From: Candidatus Gastranaerophilales bacterium
GTDB lineage: Bacteria; Cyanobacteriota; Vampirovibrionia; Gastranaerophilales; Gastranaerophilaceae
Direction of reading: 5' to 3'
DNA: 6,148 bases
Assembly: GCA_944323495.1 (NCBI GenBank)
Contig: CALUSZ010000120.1
Location: 1-6,148 of the forward strand
Shown: positions 1 to 5,756 of the stretch, piece after piece
Layout of the letters: every line of letters begins with the position of its first letter
How positions within the stretch are numbered: the stretch's first letter is position 1
The notes under the pieces: generated by a model
Told to the model about the DNA's origin: nothing
Seen by the model: the letters and a program-made list of their open reading frames with translations, nothing else
The model's database searches: none
Position numbers and translations under genes: made by a program

Positions 1-708
1 AATAGTTTTGTTTTTAATATTTTCGCCTTTCCACAAATTTTCTCTGGTAGCTTTGTTGGGGTAAGTTTTGTTTTGCAGTGCTATAGCGGTTTCTCTGCAC
101 AACCTTGTTTCAAAAAGCTTGAGCCCCTTGTCATAATTCTTTGTGCGCATGTATGCAAGACTTAGAAAGTAATCTACATCAATGTCATTAGGGCGTATTT
201 TTTTGCAAACTTTTAGAGCAGAAACTGCATTTTCCGTTTCAGCCTCTACGCTGTACAAATGCGAAAGATTGAACCAGGCATCATATGAGCCTGGGTTAAT
301 TTTTAGTGCTTTATCATAAAACTTTATTGCGGATTTTGTATTTTTAACTTTTGTGTTGGCAAGCGCAATATTAAAAAGCAGCGAAAAATTTTCCGGAAAC
401 AGTTTTAATACTTCATCTTCACGTTTAACAATTTGCTTGTAAAGTCCTGCTCTTACATACGCTTGAAAAAGTGTTTCATAAAAATAAGCTTCCGGCTTTT
501 TTTCAATCGCTTTTTCAATCCAGTTTATGGCAGAAATGACATCGTTCTGCTGGAGCTTTAAAACACCTAAAAGATTGTAAACTTCTGCATTTTCGCTATC
601 AAGTGTAAGCGCTTCCTGATAAGCATTTTCGGCACTATCAAGTTTACCCGCTTCGTGAAGCGTAAATCCTATATTGATTAATCTATTCACTTCTTTGAGT
701 GCATCCAT
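1..708 (-). CDS. TPR protein, N-terminal 236 residues of a probable TPR-glycosyltransferase-like protein (partial)
   Basis: The reading frame is open from an ATG at 708-706 to the window edge with no stop, so the gene is cut at its 3' end. Residues about 9-200 form roughly six tetratricopeptide repeats; the clearest are 9-42 (LINIGFTLHEAGKLDSAENA...) and 110-142 (FYDKALKINPGSYDAW). TPRs are helical protein-interaction repeats. After them the chain changes character: residues 200-236 contain ETRLCRE, then P217 and ENLWKGENIKNKTI. This resembles the W-x-G-E-(x)n-K-T linker that, in many bacterial TPR proteins, leads into a C-terminal glycosyltransferase-like domain (GT41/GT9-like fold). That domain lies outside the window, so the enzymatic role is inference. 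There is no signal peptide, so it is probably cytoplasmic. A purine-rich GAAGAGAG stretch precedes the start. It has its own promoter and lies behind the rpmH terminator, so it is probably transcribed alone. Confidence 0.85.
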   Translation of the reverse strand, partial: MDALKEVNRLINIGFTLHEAGKLDSAENAYQEALTLDSENAEVYNLLGVLKLQQNDVISAINWIEKAIEKKPEAYFYETLFQAYVRAGLYKQIVKREDEVLKLFPENFSLLFNIALANTKVKNTKSAIKFYDKALKINPGSYDAWFNLSHLYSVEAETENAVSALKVCKKIRPNDIDVDYFLSLAYMRTKNYDKGLKLFETRLCRETAIALQNKTYPNKATRENLWKGENIKNKTI

Positions 709-769
709 TTTTCTCTCTTCTCTGTCTTTTAACGAACTTTAGAAATTTGCCAAGCCTCTTAATAATACA

Positions 770-798
770 ATTGTACCTGTTTATTAAATTTATTTCAA
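770..798 (-). promoter_or_regulatory. Putative sigma-70 promoter of the partial TPR gene
   Basis: On the minus strand TTGAAA (798-793) and TACAAT (775-770) are separated by exactly 17 bases, close to the vegetative consensus (TTGACA/TATAAT). Transcription would start near 763 and leave a leader of about 55 bases before the ATG at 708. It lies between the rpmH terminator and the TPR gene, where a promoter is needed. Called by eye. Confidence 0.6.
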
Positions 799-875
799 GC
801 TGTTATTTATATGTAAAAAGTAAAGAAATTCTTTAGATTTAATTATTCCTGATTGAGAAGATATATTATTCAGGC

Positions 876-914
876 ATAAAAAAAGATTCACAAGAATTGC
901 AAATCTTTTTTTAT
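876..914 (-). terminator. Intrinsic terminator downstream of rpmH
   Basis: A perfect 13-bp inverted repeat, ATAAAAAAAGATT (876-888) and AATCTTTTTTTAT (902-914), flanks a 13-base loop. Read on the minus strand the second arm ends in seven T, giving the U-tract. The stem is very AT-rich, so it is weak thermodynamically, as expected in this genome. The symmetric A and T runs make it usable in both directions, but only rpmH (stop at 971) reads into it. It separates rpmH from the TPR gene at 708. Confidence 0.6.
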
Positions 915-928
915 AATATTACAAATTC

Positions 929-949
929 AGGGGGAATTAAGCAGCCCCT
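929..949. repeat. Small GC hairpin between rpmH and its terminator
   Basis: AGGGG (929-933) and CCCCT (945-949) form a 5-bp stem with an 11-base loop, in the 3' untranslated part of the rpmH transcript. On the plus strand it is followed by TTT, but no plus-strand gene reads into it. It may protect the rpmH mRNA 3' end or mean nothing. Confidence 0.3.
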
Positions 950-970
950 TTTACAAACTTTTAATATCTC

Positions 971-1123
971 TTAGGCTCTTTTGCTGCCGGAGATTGCTAT
1001 TTGATGTCTGCCTTTTGCACGGCGTCTGTTCAAAACTTCCTGACCGCCAGGAGTTGACATTCTTGCTCTGAAACCGCTCACGTGCTGTCTTTTAATCTTT
1101 GTTCCTTCTAGTGTACGTCTCAT
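971..1123 (-). CDS. rpmH: 50S ribosomal protein L34 (bL34)
   Basis: This is a 50-residue, strongly basic protein running from ATG (1123-1121) to TAA (973-971). It starts MRRTLEGTKIKRQHVSGFRA and continues RMSTPGGQEVLNRRRAKGRH. The SGFRARM...T..G...VL..RRAKGR core is the L34 signature, and the usual family length is 44-50 residues. L34 is a late-assembling protein of the large ribosomal subunit that binds 23S rRNA. The RTLxGT opening is the form I recall from cyanobacterial and plastid L34. The tail after KGRH (QIAISGSKRA) is longer and less basic than in common L34 sequences. An AAGGA Shine-Dalgarno lies at 1137-1133, nine bases before the ATG. Unusually, rnpA, the normal downstream partner, does not follow; a terminator and an unrelated TPR gene do. 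Confidence 0.95.
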   Translation of the reverse strand: MRRTLEGTKIKRQHVSGFRARMSTPGGQEVLNRRRAKGRHQIAISGSKRA

Positions 1124-1165
1124 TGTTCTATTTCCTTTTCAGCTAATTTTACTTATGATGTACTC

Positions 1166-1194
1166 ATGCTATACAAAACATGATTTTTAGTCAA
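1166..1194 (-). promoter_or_regulatory. Putative rpmH promoter
   Basis: On the minus strand TTGACT (1194-1189) matches the -35 consensus in five of six positions. The -10 is either TAGCAT (1171-1166, 17-base spacer) or TATAGC (1173-1168, 15-base spacer), both imperfect. Either would give an rpmH leader of roughly 35-40 bases. Called by eye; the -35 is more convincing than the -10. Confidence 0.45.
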
Positions 1195-1207
1195 ATAAAA
1201 GATTAAG

Positions 1208-1253
1208 TAATATGAAGAGGTGAGTCATTGGGTAAATTTGCCTAATATGAAGA
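1208..1253. promoter_or_regulatory. Direct repeat with central dyad in the divergent control region (possible operator)
   Basis: TAATATGAAGA occurs twice, at 1208-1218 and 1243-1253, with starts 35 bases apart. Between the copies lies the near-palindrome GGTAAATTTGCC (1231-1242, 10 of 12 positions symmetric). The arrangement sits between the leftward rpmH promoter and the rightward promoter of the CpaE-like gene, where a regulator could bind. No known binding-site family is recognised, and chance is possible in AT-rich DNA. Confidence 0.25.
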
Positions 1254-1351
1254 TTAGCCGGAGCTTCAAAATGGTCTTTCCTAAATAAATGTATATTGGT
1301 TATTCTGGGTTGTAGGTTCAATATATCCTCTGTTTAATAACAAGTGATGGA

Positions 1352-1380
1352 TTGTCCTTATCTTAAATTTGATGTATATT
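1352..1380 (+). promoter_or_regulatory. Putative sigma-70 promoter of the CpaE-like operon
   Basis: TTGTCC (1352-1357) and TATATT (1375-1380) are separated by 17 bases. Transcription would begin near 1387, giving a leader of about 16 bases that just contains the Shine-Dalgarno GAGGG at 1393-1397. The short leader supports the ATG at 1403 as start and leaves no room for a riboswitch. Confidence 0.5.
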
Positions 1381-1402
1381 AGAGAAGTTAGAGAGGGTGC
1401 TT

Positions 1403-2554
1403 ATGCAAAACAATTCTACAGTTTTTGTTTTAGATAAAAATGAACAATCGAGAGAGATTATAAAATCGTTTGTTTCCGATTTGGAATTTATTAACGAAAT
1501 TAAATTATACGAAGATTATAAAAAAGGCTATGAAGATATAAAACAAGCTTCCAGTCCGATTGTGATAATGGATATTTCAGAAGAGCTGCCTGAATTGCAG
1601 GAAGTGGCAGAAAATTTAAAGCTTTGTACTTCTAAAATTATTATCACTTCAGTAAACTATTCCACAAACACAATAATTCGTGCATTGCGGATGGGTGCAA
1701 AAGAATTTTTACCAAAACCTGTTTTGAAAGATGATCTTATCCGTGTACTCACAATGCTTGCAAGTATTGCACCGGAGGAGGAAAATTCGCAGTCAAAAAT
1801 TATAACGGTTTATTCAAACAAAGGTGGTATAGGAAAAACTACTATTGCTATCAATCTGGCGTCTGAACTTGCAAGGGTTACAAAGGATAAAGTAGCATTA
1901 GTGGATTTGAACCTCCAGCTGGGAGATATTTCTACTTTCCTTAACCTGAATCCGCCATTTGATGTTAATTATGTTATACAGAGACTGATTGATAAAGAAG
2001 AACAAATTTTTATAAAAGGATTTGAAAAATACAAAGACACTTCTCTGTATATTTTATCCGACCCGAGTTATATAGAACAATCCGGAAGCATAACTCCACA
2101 GCAAATAACGGAATTATTCAAAGCTTTAAAAAAAGTTTTTCCGTATATTGTTATTGATATGTCATCAAGTATTGACCCGCTTTCGCTCAAAATTCTTGAT
2201 GCTTCTGACTGGATATTGTTCACCACGATTGTGAATATTCCTGCGATAAGAAACGCTCAGCGCTGCTTGAATTTGTTCCACTCAAGAAAATATCCGCCTC
2301 AAAAAGTTAAAATTATCGTTAACAGATACATGGAAAATGACGAAATTAAAATTGAAGACATTGAAAATACTTTAGGCGAAACTGTATATTGGAAAATCCC
2401 GAATAATTACTTTACCATAATGGAAGCAATAAATAAGGGGGTAAGCATTGCGGAAATTAATCCGGAATCAAACATAGGCAGCAGCTTTAGGGATTTTGCT
2501 TCCAAAGTATCAGACGATATTATAGAACAGGCTGTTCTTCAGTACAGAATTTAG
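1403..2554 (+). CDS. CpaE/TadZ-like protein: receiver-like domain fused to a MinD/ParA-type ATPase
   Basis: 383 residues from ATG 1403. A GTG at 1397 in the same frame would add two residues, but it overlaps the GAGGG Shine-Dalgarno (1393-1397), which is spaced five bases from ATG 1403. Residues about 6-118 are a receiver-like fold: LDKNE near the start, candidate phosphoacceptor D57 (IVIMDIS), T82 and K105 (LPKPV). The acidic pair normally seen in the first loop is reduced to D11-K12. Residues about 132-370 are a MinD/ParA-family ATPase with deviant Walker A KGGIGKTT (140-147, signature lysine K140), A' motif VDLNLQLGD (167-175) and Walker B YIVIDMSS (248-255). This domain order and the LxLQLGD segment are typical of CpaE/TadZ, which dimerise on ATP and localise Tad/Flp pilus machinery at the membrane or pole. 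Function is inferred from the family; no other tad genes are in view. It is first in an operon with the membrane protein at 2564. Confidence 0.85.
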   Translation: MQNNSTVFVLDKNEQSREIIKSFVSDLEFINEIKLYEDYKKGYEDIKQASSPIVIMDISEELPELQEVAENLKLCTSKIIITSVNYSTNTIIRALRMGAKEFLPKPVLKDDLIRVLTMLASIAPEEENSQSKIITVYSNKGGIGKTTIAINLASELARVTKDKVALVDLNLQLGDISTFLNLNPPFDVNYVIQRLIDKEEQIFIKGFEKYKDTSLYILSDPSYIEQSGSITPQQITELFKALKKVFPYIVIDMSSSIDPLSLKILDASDWILFTTIVNIPAIRNAQRCLNLFHSRKYPPQKVKIIVNRYMENDEIKIEDIENTLGETVYWKIPNNYFTIMEAINKGVSIAEINPESNIGSSFRDFASKVSDDIIEQAVLQYRI

Positions 2555-2563
2555 GAGCTTCCA

Positions 2564-3385
2564 ATGATAAATTATTTAAAAAATAGTTTTAGAATTACAA
2601 ATAAATACATAATCTTAGCAACTCCGCTAATCTTGTTTTCTCTTTTATCAAGTTTGTACATTTTATTTTCTTTAAGAGGAAACCTGATTAACCTCTTAAT
2701 TGCGTTTGTATTGTTTACGCTTATGCTGACAGCATTTATTGCGGGTTGGTCTTATATGCTGAAGCGATGCGTTTCTAATCCGGAAACAGAAGATCCTAAT
2801 TTTTTGATACGGGAATTTCCTGCCGGTGTCGGGGAATACTTTTTGCCTGTATTAGGGCTTTTGTTTAATGTACTTGTTCTGTCTGTAATTTTCTATGCTG
2901 TATCTTATGTGGCAGGAATGAAACTTATCGGAGATGTGGGAATCTCTGCCGGAGCTTTCTCCAAAGCAATGGAATCTATGGACGCTTTGAGGACTTTCCT
3001 TACTTCTTTATCAAAAGAGCAGATTATTAAACTTAACGCCTGGAACTTTTTAATTCTATTTGCGATGGGAATTGAGTACTTTCTGCTTTTGTTCCATCTG
3101 CCAGCATTATCATTTAAGAGCAAAAACCCGTTTAAGGCTTTTTGGCTGGCTTTAAAAGATTTATTCAGCAAACAGTTTTTCAAAAATATAGTGCTATATC
3201 TCTTGCTGTTTTTCTCTTACGCTATATTATCAATTCTGTCATCAATTTTCGGGCTGAATGTCATAACCCACTTTATATTCACGTTGATTAATTTCTACTA
3301 TCTGGTCTATATAGCAGTATTAGTATATGGCTATTATTACGCTAATTTTGTTCAAATCGGCGGTAAGTTTGACGAGAGAGTTTAA
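2564..3385 (+). CDS. Six-helix integral membrane protein of unknown function
   Basis: 273 residues, strongly hydrophobic. Likely membrane segments are at about 15-37, 42-65, 92-117, 160-183, 208-229 and 233-258. A soluble loop of about 40 residues (118-158) lies between helices 3 and 4, and a positive stretch with FKSKNPFKAF (184-193) precedes helix 5, suggesting that side is cytoplasmic. There is no cleavable signal peptide and no catalytic motif. I do not recognise the family; the layout resembles the broad group of uncharacterised polytopic proteins of similar size. The start lies nine bases after the stop of the CpaE-like gene, and its Shine-Dalgarno TAGGAG (2552-2557) includes that stop codon, so the two are almost certainly cotranscribed and perhaps translationally coupled. 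The neighbour suggests a membrane partner or anchor for the ATPase; that is inference. Confidence 0.85.
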   Translation: MINYLKNSFRITNKYIILATPLILFSLLSSLYILFSLRGNLINLLIAFVLFTLMLTAFIAGWSYMLKRCVSNPETEDPNFLIREFPAGVGEYFLPVLGLLFNVLVLSVIFYAVSYVAGMKLIGDVGISAGAFSKAMESMDALRTFLTSLSKEQIIKLNAWNFLILFAMGIEYFLLLFHLPALSFKSKNPFKAFWLALKDLFSKQFFKNIVLYLLLFFSYAILSILSSIFGLNVITHFIFTLINFYYLVYIAVLVYGYYYANFVQIGGKFDERV

Positions 3386-3471
3386 AATAATTTAAAAGGG
3401 ATTATATCGCAGTTTACACCAGAAAAGCTAAGACTGCCGCCCAGAACTTAGATTCACGCCAAATGTGCCAC

Positions 3472-3623
3472 GTCATTCTGAGTCCAATATTTATTTAGGG
3501 ACGAAGAATCTCTTTAACTTCGGAAGAAAAAGATTCTTCGGGCTCTCGTCCACAAAATCTCGTTTTATTTAGTAAAGTTTTAGGGATTCTTCGCCCCTGT
3601 ATTGTTATCGGGCTCAGAATGAC
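3472..3623. repeat. MITE-like or REP-like element with 41-bp imperfect terminal inverted repeats
   Basis: The left arm 3472-3512 begins GTCATTCTGAGTCCAAT and ends AGGGACGAAGAATCTC. The reverse complement of the right arm 3583-3623 begins GTCATTCTGAGCCCGAT and ends AGGGGCGAAGAATCCC. The arms are equal in length and agree at 32 of 41 positions, with the outer 11 bp perfect. Inside, CGAAGAATCT (3502-3511) also pairs perfectly with AGATTCTTCG (3531-3540), so the GAAGAATC motif occurs three times in two orientations. No open reading frame is contained and no clear target-site duplication is seen. GTCATTCTGAG/GAAGAATC palindromes are a type of short intergenic repeat I recall from many bacterial genomes. 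Confidence 0.65.
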
Positions 3624-3648
3624 ACAATAATTTATATAGATTTGTAGT

Positions 3649-3673
3649 GTGGGTAAAGCGTAAGCGTGCCCAC
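3649..3673. repeat. GTGGG/CCCAC palindromic repeat unit
   Basis: GTGGG (3649-3653) pairs with CCCAC (3669-3673). An inner GC/GC stem (3658-3659 with 3664-3665) closes a GTAA loop, separated by a small bulge. TTGTAG (3642-3647) just outside pairs with CTACAA (3719-3724), nesting this hairpin and the next one inside a larger dyad. It looks like a separate short intergenic repeat family from the element to its left. Confidence 0.45.
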
Positions 3674-3698
3674 AAAAAAAAAAGAAAAGAAAGTTTTT

Positions 3699-3718
3699 GT
3701 CGGCTTAGTAAAGCCGAC
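3699..3718. repeat. Perfect 8-bp hairpin GTCGGCTT/AAGCCGAC
   Basis: GTCGGCTT (3699-3706) and AAGCCGAC (3711-3718) form a perfect 8-bp GC-rich stem on an AGTA loop, the most stable local hairpin in the window. It is not directly followed by a T-run on either strand, so I call it a palindromic repeat and not a classical terminator, though it could still slow polymerase between the convergent genes. Confidence 0.55.
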
Positions 3719-3745
3719 CTACAATCTGACCCAGACAAATTATTT

Positions 3746-3774
3746 TGTCATGCGGAAACAAGTTCGGGATGACA
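3746..3774. repeat. TGTCAT...ATGACA palindromic repeat
   Basis: TGTCAT (3746-3751) and ATGACA (3769-3774) are a perfect 6-bp outer stem. An inner GAA/TTC (3755-3757 with 3763-3765) continues the dyad after mismatches. The minus-strand reading, TGTCATCCCGAACTTGTTTC, resembles a common dispersed intergenic repeat known to me from several bacterial phyla. It is a further distinct element in the cluster. Confidence 0.45.
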
Positions 3775-3851
3775 TTACAGCTATATTTCAAGCATATTTT
3801 GTGTAAAGTTGTATATAAGTTTCATTTAAAACTTGTTGAAATGTTGAAGAT

Positions 3852-5615
3852 TTATGACAACTTTCTTATCATTTCATGAGCTTCTTCGTCCTCCGGAAAT
3901 ATAGTAACAACTTTATCCAGGTACTCAAGCGCTTTATCGTTATCTTTCAAGCCTTCATAGCATTTTGCAAGACTCATTAAAAGTGAAATATTATCCGGTT
4001 TTTTAGCAAGAAGATTGTTGAAAATATTAATAGCAGATTCGTACTCGCCGAGTTCGTAATAAGTAAGTGCAAGAGTATTCTGTGTTTCAATATCCGGATT
4101 CTGCTCTACTGCGTGTATAAGATAGTGTTTTGCCTCATCATATTCTTTTCTTGCAAACAAAATTCTTCCTGCACAAAATTGGATATATTCGTGGTGTGGG
4201 TTAATCTTAACTGCTTTCATTATATAATCTTTTGCTAAATCCAGCTGATTGAGAATTAATTTATTCAGAGCCATAAAAGTCAAAACGAGAACGTTATTTG
4301 GCTGCAAGTCAAGCGCTTCTTGATAATATCTTTCGGCTTCCGTGTTTTTTGAGACAGAATACAGAAAATTTCCGTATTCAAAAATTATTTCAAAATCATT
4401 CGGAGCAAGCTGCAATGCTGTTTTAAATTCATCTTCCGCATACTTAAACAGTCTTTTATTCAAAAAGATTATACCTAAATCTTTATGTGCCTTTGCAATC
4501 TGCGGATTCATTTTAATAACTTTTTTAAGTATTCGCTCTGCCGTATCAGTATCACACAAACTTGATGACAAAACTGCATACTGATGCAGGGTTTCTGCTG
4601 TCGGTTTATTTTTCAAAAGAATATTGTCATAAATTTCTTTTGCTTTAGAAAGCTGGTTTGTTTTTATATACAGACTTGCAAGTTTCTGTGCCGGAAGTAT
4701 AAATTTCTGGTTAACATAAACCATCTTCTCCAGCATTGAAATTGCGGTTTGAATATCTCCCATTGCTTCATAGCATGTAACGAGGTTGTATTTATAATTA
4801 TCTTTTTCCGGATGTGAAACAAGAAGAGACTTATACAATTCGGAAGCTTCTTTGTATTGACCGGACTTAACTTCTGACATGGCAAGTGCAACTTTAAATC
4901 CTTCATCACTCTCATCAAGTTCGACTGCTTTTTTCAAATACTTGCAAGCTTCCTCATGGTTTTGCTGAATCTGATAGATAGAGCCTAGATTATAATATGC
5001 CATAGGATTTTCCGGATCTAAATCAAGAGCTTTATGATAATATTTTAAAGCCTCATCACTTTTGCCTGATGCCATATACGCAGTACCAAGGCTGTTTAAA
5101 GTTCCGATATTATCCGGAGCTTTTTCAAGAGCACGCTTGAGCGGTTCTATACTTTTATCAAACTCTTTAATTTTCATATAGGCAGTGCCTACTATAAAAT
5201 CGAAAATATAATCCTCCGGGTCGAGTGTGGAAGCCTGAAATGCATATTTAATAGCTTCTTCTGCCTCATTGAGTTTCATAAGAGTAATACACAAGCTCTT
5301 GTATGCTTCAATATATTCCGGACGAAGTTCTATAACAGTTTTATATGCGTTTTTTGCTGATATAAAATCTCCCGTATGGTCATAACAGTTACCCAGATAG
5401 AAAAATGACGTTGCATCCTCCTGCTTGTACTTTACGACAGTTTCAAAATCTTTGCGGGCTTCTTCCCAGTTATTAAGGTTTACTGCCACAAGCCCCGCTA
5501 ATTTAATTAGTTCAATATTATCAGGTTCTTCCTTTAAAGACGCCTCTATCATTTCTTGCGCCTTATCAAAATTTTTTTCACCAACCAGTTCGTTAATTCT
5601 ATCTATATCAGCCAT
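3852..5615 (-). CDS. TPR-only scaffold protein with 17 tandem repeats
   Basis: 587 residues from ATG 5615-5613 to TAA 3854-3852, with an AAGGA Shine-Dalgarno at 5627-5623. Almost the whole chain is tetratricopeptide repeat. The helix-ending proline recurs every 34 residues at 31, 99, 133, 167, 201, 269, 371, 405, 439, 473 and 507 (slightly shifted at 338, 540 and 574), which fits 17 consecutive units. The most canonical unit is near 170-203 (LGTAYMASGKSDEALKYYHK). There is no catalytic domain, signal peptide or membrane segment, so it should form a long cytoplasmic superhelix that binds protein partners. The partner and pathway are unknown. It lies 141 bases downstream of the sigma factor gene on the same strand, across an inverted-repeat spacer; I found no convincing promoter of its own, so read-through from the sigma gene is possible. 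It converges on the membrane protein gene. Confidence 0.9.
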   Translation of the reverse strand: MADIDRINELVGEKNFDKAQEMIEASLKEEPDNIELIKLAGLVAVNLNNWEEARKDFETVVKYKQEDATSFFYLGNCYDHTGDFISAKNAYKTVIELRPEYIEAYKSLCITLMKLNEAEEAIKYAFQASTLDPEDYIFDFIVGTAYMKIKEFDKSIEPLKRALEKAPDNIGTLNSLGTAYMASGKSDEALKYYHKALDLDPENPMAYYNLGSIYQIQQNHEEACKYLKKAVELDESDEGFKVALAMSEVKSGQYKEASELYKSLLVSHPEKDNYKYNLVTCYEAMGDIQTAISMLEKMVYVNQKFILPAQKLASLYIKTNQLSKAKEIYDNILLKNKPTAETLHQYAVLSSSLCDTDTAERILKKVIKMNPQIAKAHKDLGIIFLNKRLFKYAEDEFKTALQLAPNDFEIIFEYGNFLYSVSKNTEAERYYQEALDLQPNNVLVLTFMALNKLILNQLDLAKDYIMKAVKINPHHEYIQFCAGRILFARKEYDEAKHYLIHAVEQNPDIETQNTLALTYYELGEYESAINIFNNLLAKKPDNISLLMSLAKCYEGLKDNDKALEYLDKVVTIFPEDEEAHEMIRKLS

Positions 5616-5637
5616 TTTTAGTTCCTTTTTATGGTTT

Positions 5638-5751
5638 GTGAAGGGTGAAGCGTGAGGGGTGAAGGGACAGTTTTAAAATTTCTTTAATTTGACCTCGTTC
5701 ACTTGTTTAATTTTTTAATGCTCACTTCACTCTTCACACCTCACCCTTCAC
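5638..5751. repeat. Inverted repeat built from GTGAAGN heptads
   Basis: The left arm 5638-5665 is four tandem heptads, GTGAAGG, GTGAAGC, GTGAGGG and GTGAAGG. The right arm 5724-5751, read on the minus strand, is GTGAAGG, GTGAGGT, GTGAAGA and GTGAAGT. The arms are 28 bp each around a 58-base AT-rich centre and could form a long imperfect stem in RNA or a cruciform in DNA. The element fills nearly the whole gap between the sigma factor stop (5757) and the TPR gene start (5615). It may be a dispersed intergenic repeat, a transcript-end structure or both; there is no U-tract just after the second arm. Confidence 0.65.
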
Positions 5752-5756
5752 TCCTT

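Larger units (their letters stand above)
3386..3851. other. Gene-free convergent intergenic region rich in palindromic repeats
   Basis: This 466-base stretch lies between two convergent genes and holds no credible coding frame, tRNA or other RNA gene. From 3386 to 3471 I see only a weak 5-bp dyad (CTAAG 3428-3432, CTTAG 3447-3451). From 3472 to 3774 it is filled with distinct palindromic elements listed separately, plus an A10 run at 3674-3683. From 3775 to 3851 there is a weak dyad (AAGTTT 3817-3822, AAACTT 3829-3834) that could help end the minus-strand TPR transcript. No strong U-tract terminator is visible for either gene. Confidence 0.7.

Noticed and set aside
1248..1289. Thirteen-codon frame (ATG to TAA) in the divergent control region, possible leader peptide
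   Set aside because: There is no Shine-Dalgarno before it, it lies upstream of the predicted operon promoter, and there is no attenuator-like structure after it.
2905..3183. Minus-strand open frame inside the membrane protein gene
   Set aside because: It is wholly antisense to a convincing membrane protein gene with a good ribosome site, and its translation shows no family features.
3472..3774. CRISPR array
   Set aside because: The repeats are inverted, unequal and of different families, without regular spacers of constant length.
4342..4584. Plus-strand open frame within the 17-repeat TPR gene
   Set aside because: Antisense to a gene with clear 34-residue periodicity; the composition is a reverse image of TPR coding sequence.
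4664..4918. Minus-strand frame overlapping the TPR gene in another phase
   Set aside because: Same-strand overlap with a much better supported frame; no ribosome site or domain.
5425..5655. Plus-strand frame over the start of the TPR gene and the heptad repeat
   Set aside because: Antisense to the TPR start and partly inside a non-coding inverted repeat; low-complexity serine-rich translation.
5689..5717. Plus-strand promoter in the centre of the heptad element (TTGACC at 5689)
   Set aside because: No acceptable -10 lies at the right distance, and it would only drive antisense transcription into the sigma factor gene.
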